Of a stretch of 64,000 nt of DNA, positions 56,050 to 64,000 are shown in pieces. The position numbers and the translations under genes are program-made. This stretch comes from Pseudomonadota bacterium. GTDB taxonomy: Bacteria > Pseudomonadota > Gammaproteobacteria > Steroidobacterales > Steroidobacteraceae. The first letter of the stretch is position 1. Every line of letters starts with the position of its first letter. Under the pieces are notes generated by a model, which was not told where the DNA came from, made no database searches, and saw only the letters and a program-made list of their open reading frames with translations. The stretch is from contig JANYAE010000081.1 in NCBI GenBank assembly GCA_025355105.1, forward strand, positions 62,001 through 126,000. The letters run 5' to 3'.

Positions 56050-57129
56050 TCACGGCACGAACTGCCGCGCGTGCAACACATCCCATGCGGCGAGGGCAGG
56101 CTTCGGATTGAAGTTGCTGTCCGTGAGCCCGATCTGCGCGAACAGCGGCAGGTTGGGTGGCACCGGCGGCGGTATGGTCGTGAGGTCGACGTCGGCGAAC
56201 TCCAGCTGCAACACGCCGCGCGCCGCGATGCTGTCGAGGAGCGTCGCGTGACGTGCCACGTATCGTGCCTGCAGGTCCGGCGTCGACTGGACCGTGCCGA
56301 CCGCGGCACTCGTCCAGCCGCCCTCAACCACCATGACCGGCAGCGTTCGGCCGTTGAGGAGGCGGCTGTAGTAGTTGCCCGGCAGGTCCTCCGGTTGCGC
56401 GAATGCGAAGTACGGATACGAGGACAGCCCGAGCCACTCGGCGAACGGGAAGTCGGCGAAATCCTGCTCGACGCCCTGGTAGACGCCGCCGGTGCCGAGC
56501 AGGCCCCACGCCGTCTCGACCTGCACGCTGGCCATGAGCGGCGCCGTGTTGCCGGCGGCGCGCAGGTCCGCTGCCGCGGCGTTCGCCGCCTGCACGACCG
56601 CAGCATAGAGCGGCGCCGGGGCCGCGACCCGGATCAGGTTGGTCTCGGCGACCAGCCCGAGGTAGTCGGGGTTCAGCTTGCGGACCACGGCGAGCAGATA
56701 GCTGCGGTAGGCCTGCTGCACGGCCGGTTCGCTGATGCTGCGACCGAGCGCGCGCAGTTGCGGGGCCTCGTGGCCGCGCGACAGCCCGTCGGTCAGGTCC
56801 GCCATGAAGTAGAGCTTGAGGCCCTTGCTGCGCAGGTAGCTGACGAGCTGCACCTTGTCGCGATCGAGGATCGCGTCCGGCGCCATGCCGGCGAGCAAGT
56901 CGGTCCATGGCAGCTCCTCGTGGATCGCGGCGAGTTCCGCGCGCGGGCTCCACAGGTCGATGCCCTGCAGCACCGCCGCCGCCGTCGGGCGCGGCGGGTT
57001 CGGCGAGAATCCCATCATCCAGCTGCGGGTGGCCGGCGCGCCGGGAACGGACATCGCCGGTGACGAGCCGCCGCCGCAGGCGAAGAGCGTGGCGATCAGG
57101 GGCGCAGCAAGTCCACGGGTGAGCAGCAT
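56050..57129 (-). CDS. Glycosidase-like TIM-barrel lipoprotein
   Basis: A 359-residue protein. The signal ends at a lipobox-like TLFACGGG. The body resembles a clan GH-A TIM barrel: DLWSPRAELAAIHEELPW near the start, candidate acid/base Glu in YLGLVAETNLIRV (about 160) and candidate nucleophile Glu in LPVMVVEGGWTSAAVGT (about 270), with FAEWLGLSSYPYFAFAQPED between. No carbohydrate genes are adjacent, so the substrate is unknown. The enzyme assignment is inference from these motifs. Confidence 0.7.
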   Translation of the reverse strand: MLLTRGLAAPLIATLFACGGGSSPAMSVPGAPATRSWMMGFSPNPPRPTAAAVLQGIDLWSPRAELAAIHEELPWTDLLAGMAPDAILDRDKVQLVSYLRSKGLKLYFMADLTDGLSRGHEAPQLRALGRSISEPAVQQAYRSYLLAVVRKLNPDYLGLVAETNLIRVAAPAPLYAAVVQAANAAAADLRAAGNTAPLMASVQVETAWGLLGTGGVYQGVEQDFADFPFAEWLGLSSYPYFAFAQPEDLPGNYYSRLLNGRTLPVMVVEGGWTSAAVGTVQSTPDLQARYVARHATLLDSIAARGVLQLEFADVDLTTIPPPVPPNLPLFAQIGLTDSNFNPKPALAAWDVLHARQFVP

Positions 57130-57204
57130 CTTTCGTTCCTTCGAACCGTGGCCTGCATCCTATTGGGGCTGGCCCGCCGCCGTAAACGGCCGCGGCATCG
57201 CGGC

Positions 57205-57945
57205 TCAGCGGGCATCGTGCAGGATGAGGCCGAGCGTGCAGCGCTCGCCCCGGCGGACGCGGCTCACGCCGTGCCGCAGCCGCACGTGATGGACACGGCG
57301 TGCACCGCGCACCGGCCGCCGGTCGACGGCGAAAATCACGGCCTCGCCGCGCGCCAGCGGCACGACCGCGCCGCGCGACTGCGCGCGCGGGCGCTGCTCG
57401 GTCAGCAGGAACTCGCCACCCTCGAAGTCGGCGTCGGGCGCCGACAGCAGGATCGCGACTTGCAGCGGGAACGCCTCGCCGCCGTAGAGGTCCTGGTGCA
57501 GGCAGTTGTAGTCGCCCGGCCCGTAGCGCAGCAGCAGCGGGGTCGGCCGCGTCTGCCCGGCGTCGCGGCAGCGGGCGAGGTACTCAGCGTGGAGCGCCGG
57601 AAAGCGTCCCTCGCGCCCTGCCAGCGCCTGCCAGTGGTTGGCCAGTGGCGCGAGGAATTCGTAGAACACCGCGCGCATCGTCGCGACCGGCTCCGGCAGC
57701 GGGTAGGCGAAGTAACGGTACTCACCGCGGCCGAAACCATGGCGCGCCATGACCACGCGGCTGCGGAACAGGGCCTCGTCCGCGTAGCTAGCGCGCAACG
57801 CCGCGCATTCGGCGGCCGAGAGCAGCGTGCCGGCGATCGCGTAACCATCGGCGTCAAGGTCCGCGCCGATCTGCGTCCAGTCGAGCGCCGCGACACGCGC
57901 CGCGAGCTTGGCGCCGGCGGCTGGCGCGAGCGCGGTGTCCTGCAC
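57205..57945 (-). CDS. 2-oxoglutarate/Fe(II) oxygenase of the Oxygenase-NA family
   Basis: A 246-residue protein from GTG 57945. The iron site HxD is in YGPGDYNCLHQDLYGGEAFP; the distal part reads DFEGGEFLLTEQRPRAQSR, with a His in RVHHVRLRHGVSRVR and LGLILHDAR at the end. This is the signature of the Pfam Oxygenase-NA family, proposed on sequence grounds to demethylate damaged nucleic acid as AlkB does. Cytoplasmic. It stands alone. Confidence 0.88.
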   Translation of the reverse strand: MQDTALAPAAGAKLAARVAALDWTQIGADLDADGYAIAGTLLSAAECAALRASYADEALFRSRVVMARHGFGRGEYRYFAYPLPEPVATMRAVFYEFLAPLANHWQALAGREGRFPALHAEYLARCRDAGQTRPTPLLLRYGPGDYNCLHQDLYGGEAFPLQVAILLSAPDADFEGGEFLLTEQRPRAQSRGAVVPLARGEAVIFAVDRRPVRGARRVHHVRLRHGVSRVRRGERCTLGLILHDAR

Positions 57946-58151
57946 GTCATGCTCCTGCGGGCGGTGCCGTTTACCGCCGGCAGAGCCTAGGGCAGCCCGC
58001 TGGCCACGACACTCCGACTCTTGCGCTCGATGCCAGGCGCGCGTTCACCGGCCGACCGGCTGGCGCGGTGCCGGGCGAGCGCAACGCGGCACGGTCGGCG
58101 CCGCGCTGATCCGTTACAGTAGCCGCCGCCACCCATTGCAGGGCTGAGTTC

Positions 58152-59360
58152 ATGCGGACGCTGCTGGCGCTGACGGTTCTTCTGCTGCTGCCGACCGCGA
58201 CGCCGGCGGCACCGGGCGTCGGCGCGGGCGCCGGTCCGGTGCAGCACGTGTTCGTCATCGTGCTCGAGAACCAGGGCTACGACGTCACCTTCGGCGCGCA
58301 CTCGCAGGCGCCGTACCTCGCCGCAACGCTGGTGCGCAGCGGCGTGCTGCTGACGCAGTACTTCGGCATCGGGCATTTCAGCCTCGACAACTACCTGGCG
58401 ATGATCAGCGGTCAGGCGGCGAGCCCGGAGACTCGCGACGACTGCGAGAACTTCGCCGAGTTCGCCGCCACCGGCACCACCGCGGACGGCCAGGCCATCG
58501 GCCGCGGCTGCGTGTACCCGGCGGCGATCCGCACGTTGCCTGATCAGCTGCTGTCGCTGCACAAGAGCTGGCGCGGCTACATGGAGGACATGGGCAACGA
58601 CCCGGCGCGCGAGGCGGCGAGCTGCGGCCATCCCTTGCTCGGCGGCGCCGATCTCACCCAGTCGGCCGAGCCGCCGTCGGCGGACGCGCCGGCGGGCGAT
58701 CAGTACGCGGCGCGGCACAACCCGTTCGTGTACTTTCACTCGATCATCGATTCGGCGGAGTGCGCTCGCAACGTCGTCAACCTCGAGCGGCTGACGCAGG
58801 ACCTGGCCGCGCGGCAGACGACGCCGAATTTCGTGTTCATCTCGCCGAACCTCTGTCACGACGGCCACGACGCGCCGTGCACGAATGGCGAGCCGGGCGG
58901 CCTCAAGTCCGCCGACGCGTTTCTGCGCCGATGGGTGCCGCGGATCATGGCCTCACCGGCCTACCGCCAGGGCGGGCTGATCGTGATCACCTTCGACGAG
59001 GGCGAGGCGCAGGTCACGCCGAACCCGGCCGGCGGCAAGATTGCCAGCTACGACGGTGCCAAGTGCTGCCACCAGCAGCCGGGCCCGAACCTGGCGCCGT
59101 TCCCGCAGACCGCGGTGGACCGCGACTGGACGTTCCGGTTCAAGGACTTCGGCGGCGACCGGGTCGGCGCAGTACTGGTATCGCCGTTCCTCAAGGGCGG
59201 CGAGGTTTCGAGGACGCCGTTCAACCACTATTCGCTGCTGAAGACGCTCGAGGACCTCTACGGCACCGACGGCCACCTCGGCTACGCGGGCCAGCCCGGG
59301 CTGGTCGGCTTCTTCGAGCGCGGCGCCTCGGACCTGCCGGCGCTCGAGCGCGCCCGCTGA
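58152..59360 (+). CDS. Secreted phosphoesterase-family protein
   Basis: A 402-residue protein with a signal peptide (LLALTVLLLLPTATPAAPG). It has the PF04185-type core: VFVIVLENQGYDVTFG, GIGHFSLDNYLAMISGQAAS, HNPFVYFHSIIDSAECARNV, SPNLCHDGHDAPCTNG and GLIVITFDEGEAQ. Such enzymes are metal-dependent acid phosphatases or phospholipase-C-like. A Glu, Asn and several His and Asp residues form the likely metal site. It is convergent with the esterase gene. Confidence 0.9.
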   Translation: MRTLLALTVLLLLPTATPAAPGVGAGAGPVQHVFVIVLENQGYDVTFGAHSQAPYLAATLVRSGVLLTQYFGIGHFSLDNYLAMISGQAASPETRDDCENFAEFAATGTTADGQAIGRGCVYPAAIRTLPDQLLSLHKSWRGYMEDMGNDPAREAASCGHPLLGGADLTQSAEPPSADAPAGDQYAARHNPFVYFHSIIDSAECARNVVNLERLTQDLAARQTTPNFVFISPNLCHDGHDAPCTNGEPGGLKSADAFLRRWVPRIMASPAYRQGGLIVITFDEGEAQVTPNPAGGKIASYDGAKCCHQQPGPNLAPFPQTAVDRDWTFRFKDFGGDRVGAVLVSPFLKGGEVSRTPFNHYSLLKTLEDLYGTDGHLGYAGQPGLVGFFERGASDLPALERAR

Positions 59361-59384
59361 TCCAAGGCGGCAGACGCACCACCG

Positions 59385-60353
59385 TCAGTGGCGCGGCGGC
59401 GACGGCTGCCAGTCGCCGAACAGGAAGATCAGCGCGCCCGGCAGGCGCTTGGCCCACGCGTCCTCGTTGTGCGCGGCCTCCGGGTCGACCACAAATCGAA
59501 TATTCGAGTCGTCGTAGCCTGCCGCACGAAAGTTCGCCTCGACGCTGCGGATCAGGCTGATCATCCGTGCGACGATTTTCGGATCGTCGCCCTCGCGGCC
59601 GCCGAAGCCGAAGAACACGCGCACCGGCAGCGCGACCAGCGGGCTCGTGTCGCGCACCAGCTGGCCCATGCCGATCCACATCGTCGGGCTCTCGACGAGG
59701 CCGTAGCCGAAGACGTTCGGTTTGGCGAGCAGCGCGTAGAGCGCCGCGACGCCGCCGTAGGACGATCCGCCGATGCCGGTGTTGTCATGGCCGGTCAGCG
59801 TGCGGTAGCGCGCGTCGACCAGCGGCATCACCTCGTCGGTGAGGAAATCCGGAAAGCGCCGGCCGGCCGGTTCCGCCATCGTCGGATTGCCAACGTAGTC
59901 CTTGTAGGGCAGGTACTCCTTCGGCCGTTCCTTGCCGGCGTGATCGACGCCGACGACGATCAGCGGCGGCAGCCGCTTTTCGGCGACTAGCCGGTCCACG
60001 GTCTCGTCGGCACCCCACTCGCGGTGACTGACGTCCGACAGGCAGGCGTCGAAAAGGTTCTGGCCGTCCAGCATGTAGAGCACCGGATAGCGCCGCTCGC
60101 GATTCTCCGGCAAGTCGTAGCCTGCCGGCAGGAGGACCCTGAGCGTGCGACTGTTGCCGAAGATCCGGCTCCGCAGCCGATGCAGGCGCAGGTCGCCGGT
60201 CACGGTGGAGCGGCAGGCAGGCGGTGCATGGACGAGCCCGCGCATGGGCGAGGGCTGCGCGGCCGCAGATCCGCCGGTGGCGAACATCCCGAGCGCGAGC
60301 ACCGGCAGGGTGACGCGCCGGCAAGTCCGGGCGAGCAGCGAGCGAATCAGCAT
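59385..60353 (-). CDS. Secreted alpha/beta-hydrolase esterase
   Basis: A 322-residue protein from ATG 60353 with a signal peptide (VTLPVLALGMFATGGSAAAQ). Esterase/Fes-like fold: LRVLLPAGYDLPENRERRYP, VLYMLDGQNLFDACLSD, PPLIVVGVDHAGKERPKEYL, the nucleophile Ser in GIGGSSYGGVAALYALL and the catalytic His in DPEAAHNEDAWAKRLPGAL. It is similar to enterobactin/trilactone esterases and to feruloyl-type esterases; substrate not determinable. Confidence 0.9.
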   Translation of the reverse strand: MLIRSLLARTCRRVTLPVLALGMFATGGSAAAQPSPMRGLVHAPPACRSTVTGDLRLHRLRSRIFGNSRTLRVLLPAGYDLPENRERRYPVLYMLDGQNLFDACLSDVSHREWGADETVDRLVAEKRLPPLIVVGVDHAGKERPKEYLPYKDYVGNPTMAEPAGRRFPDFLTDEVMPLVDARYRTLTGHDNTGIGGSSYGGVAALYALLAKPNVFGYGLVESPTMWIGMGQLVRDTSPLVALPVRVFFGFGGREGDDPKIVARMISLIRSVEANFRAAGYDDSNIRFVVDPEAAHNEDAWAKRLPGALIFLFGDWQPSPPRH

Positions 60354-60632
60354 GGGCAGACCCCACGGGATGGCTGAGGCGAACGGCGCCCGTCGCCGCG
60401 TGGCGTGCGCTGGGTTGCGACTGCGCGCTCGAATGATAGGGGAGCCGACGTCCGGCGCGCGCGGTGCGATCCAGTATGAACCGGTGCCTCGTCCGAGGTA
60501 GCCCTCGTAACTTGAGGAAACATATAATAGTTTGTCACTTGAGCGGGATGAGGAGGGCACACGCGGAGTAGATTGGCAGGGCCGCCCGGCGATGACGGCG
60601 ACCGACACAAGACGACTTCCCAGGGGGACAAC

Positions 60633-61193
60633 ATGGTCACACTCGCACAGTTATGGATCCCGGTGCTCGGCGCGGCGCTCGCCGTGTTCGTGCTGAGCAG
60701 CCTCGTGCACATGGTCTTCAAGTGGCACAACGCCGACTACCTCAAGCTCGGCAACGAGGACGAGGTGCGCGGCGCCATCCAGAAGCTCAACCCGGCGCCC
60801 AGCCAGTACCTCGTCCCGCACTGCCCGGACCCGAAGTCGCTGCAGCTGCCGGAAGTCCGCCAGAAGTTCGTCGACGGGCCGGTCGGCTTCGTCGTGCTCC
60901 GCCCGCGGGGCCTGCCCGGCATCGGCCCGCAGCTCGGCCTCTGGTTCGCCTTCACGCTCGCGGTCGCGCTGTTCGCGGCCTACGTCACGTCGCGCACACT
61001 GCCGGCCGGTGCGGCGGGGCTCGGCGTGTTCCGCCTCGCGGCGACGGTGGCCTTTCTTGCCTTCGCCGGCGGGGCGGTGCCGAACGGCATCTGGATGGGA
61101 AAGCCATGGCGCAGCGTCGCCAAGGAGCTGCTGGACGGCCTCCTCTACGCGGTCGCCGTCGGCGCGGTGTTCGCAGGTCTCTGGCCGCACTGA
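60633..61193 (+). CDS. Hypothetical membrane protein
   Basis: A 186-residue protein from ATG 60633 with AGGGGG upstream. Four hydrophobic segments are visible (VLGAALAVFVLSSLVHMVFK, LGLWFAFTLAVALFAAYVTS, FRLAATVAFLAFAGGAVPNG, LLYAVAVGAVFAGLW), with a soluble region HNADYLKLGNEDEVRGAIQK in between. I do not recognise a named family. The upstream gap (60354-60632) has an AT-rich patch with TATAAT at 60523-60528 and CTTGAG repeated at 60511 and 60538, probably its promoter. Confidence 0.75.
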   Translation: MVTLAQLWIPVLGAALAVFVLSSLVHMVFKWHNADYLKLGNEDEVRGAIQKLNPAPSQYLVPHCPDPKSLQLPEVRQKFVDGPVGFVVLRPRGLPGIGPQLGLWFAFTLAVALFAAYVTSRTLPAGAAGLGVFRLAATVAFLAFAGGAVPNGIWMGKPWRSVAKELLDGLLYAVAVGAVFAGLWPH

Positions 61194-61311
61194 ACGCCCG
61201 CGAGCTGCCGGTCCTCGAACGCCCGCTTGCCGCGGTCGCTGGCCTGCGGCGTGCCGATCTGGCACCGTGGCGGGCAGGGGGCGGCGCTGCCGCGGGGTTT
61301 GAGGCCTGAAC

Positions 61312-62169
61312 GTGCTGATCCGCGTCAACATCGCGCTTGTCGTGCTGTTCCTCGTCGCGATGGGTGCGATCGGCTGGGAGGCCTCCTCGATGCTTCGCGC
61401 CAATGCGCGCAACGAGGCGCTGCGCGAGGCCGGCCTGATGATGGGCAGTGCGCTCGCGATCCGCGCCTACACCTCCAGCGAGATCGTGCCGCTCCTCAGC
61501 GCGTCGATGCAGAGCAGCTTCCTGCCGCAGAGCGTGCCGTCCTACGCCGCGACCCAGAATTTCCTCAAGCTGCGGTTGGACCACCCCGAGTACGCCTACA
61601 AGGAGGCGACGCTCAACCCGACCAACCCGCGTGACCGCGCCGCCGACTGGGAGGCGGACATCGTGCAGCGTTTCCGCAACGATCCGGCGGTGGCCGAGGT
61701 CTCCGGCGAGCGCGACACGCCCATGGGCCGCTCGCTCTACCTCGCGCGGCCGATCCGCGCCGGCGCGGCGTGCATCGCCTGCCACGGCCTGCCGAGCGCG
61801 GCGCCGCAGACGCTCATCGAGCGCTACGGCACGAACAACGGCTTCGGCTGGCAGACCGGTGAGATCATCGGTGCGCAGCTCGTGTCGGTGCCGATCGCGA
61901 CGGCCACCGACCGCGCCGACCGGCGCCTAACGTCGTTCATGGCGCTTGCTGCGGCCACGTTCGCCGCGCTGCTGGTCGCCGTCAACGGCGTCCTTTACCT
62001 CGTGGTGGCGCGACCGCTGCGGCGCACGGCGCGGATCGCCGAGCGGCTGAGTCGGGGCGAGCCGTCCGACGAGGCGTTCCCTACCGGCGGCGAGCTCGGC
62101 ACCCTCGCGCGCGCCTTCGCGCGCATGCGCACGAGCCTCGAGAAGTCGCTCGCCTTGCTGGGGTCCTGA
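61312..62169 (+). CDS. DUF3365 heme-sensor membrane protein with HAMP domain and no output domain
   Basis: A 285-residue protein from GTG 61312. TM1 at about 5-25, then a periplasmic DUF3365 (Tll0287-like) domain of ~180 residues (SSFLPQSVPSYAATQNFLKL, YAYKEATLNPTNPRDRAADW, MGRSLYLARPIRAGAACIAC) with one CIACH heme-c motif. TM2 is at about 205-228 and a HAMP domain follows (VARPLRRTARIAERLSRGEP, TLARAFARMRTSLEKSLALL). The protein ends right after HAMP. The TIR gene begins 4 nt later, so signal output probably runs through that protein. Confidence 0.9.
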   Translation: MLIRVNIALVVLFLVAMGAIGWEASSMLRANARNEALREAGLMMGSALAIRAYTSSEIVPLLSASMQSSFLPQSVPSYAATQNFLKLRLDHPEYAYKEATLNPTNPRDRAADWEADIVQRFRNDPAVAEVSGERDTPMGRSLYLARPIRAGAACIACHGLPSAAPQTLIERYGTNNGFGWQTGEIIGAQLVSVPIATATDRADRRLTSFMALAAATFAALLVAVNGVLYLVVARPLRRTARIAERLSRGEPSDEAFPTGGELGTLARAFARMRTSLEKSLALLGS

Positions 62170-62173
62170 AGCC

Positions 62174-62866
62174 GTGCGCCGGGAAGTGTTCGTCAGCTAC
62201 TCGCAGCCGGACCGGGACTGCGCCTTCGAGCTCGTCGCGCGCATCGAGGCGCACGGCATTCCGGTGTGGATCGCGCCGCGCGACGTCGCGCCGGCCGCCG
62301 ACTGGGCCGCGGAGATCATCGACGCGATCGCCGCGTCGCGCGTCATGTTGCTGATCCTGTCCGCGCACAGCAACGACTCGCCGCAGGTCCGCCGCGAGGT
62401 GGAGCGCGCGGTCAACCGGCAGGTTCGCATCCTGCCTTTTCGCATCGACGACGTGCTGCCGTCGAAGAGCCTTGAGTACTTCCTGAGCTCGCAGCATTGG
62501 CTCGACGCGTTCCCGCCACCGCGGGAGCCGCATTACGTCCGGCTGTGCGCGACGCTCGATGCGATTCTCGGTGCCGGCGCCGTGGCTTCCGCCGCGACGA
62601 CCGGCGCGCTTGCGCCGCTGGCCGCCGACGCCGGCCGGCGCACGGCGAAGCTGGTCGCGCTGATCGACGACGGAGCCGTCGCCGAGGTGACGTCGCGGCT
62701 CGCCGAGCACGTCGGGCCGGTCGCGAAGCTGCTCGTGCGCCGCGCGGCACCTGCCGCCACGAGCGTCGGGGACCTGGCGCGGTTGGTGGCGACCGAGATC
62801 GGTGGCGAGGCTGCGCGCCGGGAATTCGTCGCGAGCTGCGCGCGCATCGAGAGCGATCGCCACTGA
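62174..62866 (+). CDS. TIR-domain protein with C-terminal GPxAK-type domain
   Basis: A 230-residue protein from GTG 62174, 4 nt after the heme-sensor gene. The TIR domain (about 1-135) shows EVFVSYSQPDRDCAFELVAR, HGIPVWIAPRDVAPAADW, MLLILSAHSNDSPQV and the likely catalytic Glu in RREVERAV. The C-terminal ~65 residues (RLAEHVGPVAKLLVRRAA, VGDLARLVATEIGGEAARRE) match a small module seen at the ends of bacterial Ser/Thr kinases and cyclases. It is soluble. It may hydrolyse NAD or act as an adaptor for the membrane sensor. Confidence 0.88.
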   Translation: MRREVFVSYSQPDRDCAFELVARIEAHGIPVWIAPRDVAPAADWAAEIIDAIAASRVMLLILSAHSNDSPQVRREVERAVNRQVRILPFRIDDVLPSKSLEYFLSSQHWLDAFPPPREPHYVRLCATLDAILGAGAVASAATTGALAPLAADAGRRTAKLVALIDDGAVAEVTSRLAEHVGPVAKLLVRRAAPAATSVGDLARLVATEIGGEAARREFVASCARIESDRH

Positions 62867-63121
62867 GCCCGCGGCCGCCAGCAGCGTGCGACGAGCAGGC
62901 ACGTCAGGACGGCGTTGCTCGGTGCCGAGGGAATCGGTTGCGTCGGGATGGGCCGGTCGGTCGCGCGGAACCGCGGTCGGCAGGCTCGCGCCGGCGCGCG
63001 GGGATTCGTGGGCCGCGGCCCGCCGCGCAGCCGGCGAAAATGCCGCGACGCGGCCCACCGACTACCGACCGCGCCGAATCCGCCATCGTCGCGTCCGTGA
63101 CCGCCGACGCAGGAGATTCCG

Positions 63122-63514
63122 ATGACCCGCAGACTGATCAGCTCAGGCTCCACGTTCGAGGAACGGATCGGCTATTCGCGCGCGGTCGTCGACGGCGAGT
63201 GGGTGTTCGTCTCGGGCACCACCGGCTTCGACTACGCGGCGATGACGATCTCGGACGACCTGCTGGTGCAGGCCGAGCAGTGCCTGCGCAACATCGAGGC
63301 GGCGCTGCGCAGCGCCGGCGCGAGCCTCGCCGACGTCGTTCGGGTCACGTACATCCTGCCGCGGGCGGCCGACTTCGAGCCCTGCTGGCCGGTGCTGCGG
63401 CGATTCTTCGGCGAGATTCGCCCGGCCGCGACGATGATCTCGGCCGGGCTCGCCGACCCGCGCATGAAGATCGAGATCGAAGTGACCGCGCGCCGCCGCA
63501 CCACCTCGGCCTGA
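63122..63514 (+). CDS. Rid-family (YjgF) protein without the RidA arginine
   Basis: A 130-residue protein from ATG 63122. Rid fold signatures: GEWVFVSGTTGFDYAAM, QAEQCLRNIEAALRSAGASL, DVVRVTYILPRAADF and KIEIEVTA at the C-terminus. The RidA active-site Arg (PARxxV) is replaced: the sequence reads RPAATMISAGLADPRM. It should therefore belong to one of the Rid subfamilies not expected to deaminate imines like RidA. Role unknown. A 255-bp gap upstream shows nothing recognisable. Confidence 0.88.
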   Translation: MTRRLISSGSTFEERIGYSRAVVDGEWVFVSGTTGFDYAAMTISDDLLVQAEQCLRNIEAALRSAGASLADVVRVTYILPRAADFEPCWPVLRRFFGEIRPAATMISAGLADPRMKIEIEVTARRRTTSA

Positions 63515-63607
63515 CGCGCGTCGGCGGCGGCGGTCGCGGCGCGAACGGACCGTGCGGCGTCGCTCCCGGAGTAGCATCGCGGCCGGCACCGTTGCTATGC
63601 TGGCGCT

Positions 63608-63799
63608 GCTCGAGGTGCCGGCCCGCGTGACGCGGGCCGGAGAATTGGGAAGCCGGTGAGATGCCGGCGCTGCCCCCGCAACGGTAATGGAGCGACGAGC
63701 TCGGCGTGATGCCACCAGGGTTGCCCTGCAACCTGGGAAGGTGCCGAGCCGGTCCGACCAACGGTCGACCACTCCACAGCCCGGAAACCAGCCTCGAGC
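63608..63799 (+). ncRNA. Cobalamin (B12) riboswitch
   Basis: A complete aptamer on the plus strand. P1 is closed by GCTCGAGG (63608-63615) pairing with CCTCGAGC (63792-63799). Conserved core elements are visible: GGGAAGCCGGTGAGATGCCG (63648-63667), CTGCCCCCGCAACGGTAAT, CTGGGAAGGTGCCGAG and the B12 box AGCCCGGAAACCAGCC (63778-63793). A GC-rich hairpin GGCCCGCGTGACGCGGGCC lies in the P2 arm. Such elements turn off cobalamin uptake or synthesis genes when adenosyl- or methylcobalamin is abundant. The controlled gene lies beyond the window. Confidence 0.95.
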
Positions 63800-63932
63800 G
63801 GTTGGCCGATGGATCGCGGTGGGCGATCGCTGGCGGATTGTGGCGCCCGCGTGCGGCGTGCCGCAGCCTCCCGCGAAGACCTCCCTTGATCCGTCGAGCG
63901 CTTGTCACGCGTTCGGGACACGGGGAGTGATC

Positions 63933-63998
63933 ATGCCGGCGATTCAGCGGTTCTTCAGACTTCGGCCGGTAACAAAGGCGCGCTCGCATGTCGCGTGA
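63933..63998 (+). CDS. Short ORF between the riboswitch and the next gene, possible leader peptide
   Basis: ATG 63933 with GGGGAG upstream encodes a 21-residue basic peptide (MPAIQRFFRLRPVTKARSHV plus Ala) and ends at TGA 63996-63998. It overlaps the ATG at 63988 that may start the next gene. It could be a real leader that couples translation to the downstream gene, or chance. No family is known to me. Confidence 0.35.
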   Translation: MPAIQRFFRLRPVTKARSHVA

Positions 63999-64000
63999 GG
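63988..64000 (+). CDS. Start of a riboswitch-controlled gene (cut by window end)
   Basis: ATG 63988 begins M-S-R-E and runs off the window. AAAGG lies about 10 nt upstream. By position it is the first candidate gene under the B12 riboswitch, commonly a TonB-dependent B12 receptor or cobalamin-synthesis gene. Four codons cannot identify it. Confidence 0.3.

Noticed and set aside
63687-63998. 103-codon open frame at the window end
   Set aside because: It runs through the cobalamin riboswitch aptamer, so most of it is structured RNA; only the last 22 codons could be a separate short ORF.

Overview
This is a very GC-rich (roughly 70 percent by eye) bacterial chromosome segment from a Gram-negative organism. 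The evidence is a TonB-dependent receptor, outer-membrane barrel proteins, lipoproteins and periplasmic enzymes. Family content (UrcA proteins, propeller-type hybrid sensor kinases, clostripain-like and DUF5117-type proteases, SPOR-like proteins) points to a gammaproteobacterium of the Steroidobacteraceae/Xanthomonadales kind. That placement is inferred from gene style only. I see no tRNA, rRNA, CRISPR array, phage module or plasmid functions.

Layout. 1-8.3 kb: a cut-off TetR regulator divergent from a Crp/Fnr regulator fused to a membrane domain, with twin palindromic operators between them; an SPFH/SH3 gene pair; an OmpR-type two-component pair; a frameshifted barrel-protein gene. 8.4-21.8 kb: a giant hybrid sensor kinase, a deaminase-like protein without its zinc site, a large TonB-dependent receptor, a LytTR two-component pair and two UrcA-family genes. 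21.9-26 kb: a decayed zone with a TnpB-type transposase interrupted by an amber codon and a broken MATE transporter. 26-38 kb: an HDOD protein, a SPOR-like protein, a Tat-exported oxidoreductase whose motifs are in circularly permuted order, a YeiH-type transporter, a broken DUF1810 gene, pdxH, a CZB protein, a ketopantoate-reductase-like gene and small secreted proteins. 38-50 kb: two adjacent secreted proteases (clostripain and trypsin types), a TIR-TPR protein, a lipoprotein cytochrome c, a Rieske/class II aldolase pair, an amidohydrolase and a zinc metalloprotease. 50-64 kb: a very long Pro/Ala-rich SPOR-like protein, two cupins, an ECF sigma factor with a small membrane partner, a NYN protein, an Oxygenase-NA dioxygenase, secreted hydrolases, a heme-sensor/TIR pair, a Rid protein, and a complete cobalamin riboswitch just before the window ends.

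Functionally the window is accessory: signal transduction (two classical two-component pairs plus an orphan hybrid kinase), envelope and periplasmic hydrolysis, and small stress or redox proteins. The only core-metabolism genes I recognise are pdxH and the ketopantoate-reductase-like gene. Four genes are clearly broken by frameshifts or nonsense codons. Without read data I cannot tell genuine decay from assembly error. The most unusual items are the permuted oxidoreductase (28.3-29.4 kb), the zinc-less deaminase homologue (13.1-13.6 kb), the DUF3365 heme sensor paired with a TIR protein (61.3-62.9 kb) and the membrane-anchored Crp/Fnr regulator (0.6-1.8 kb).
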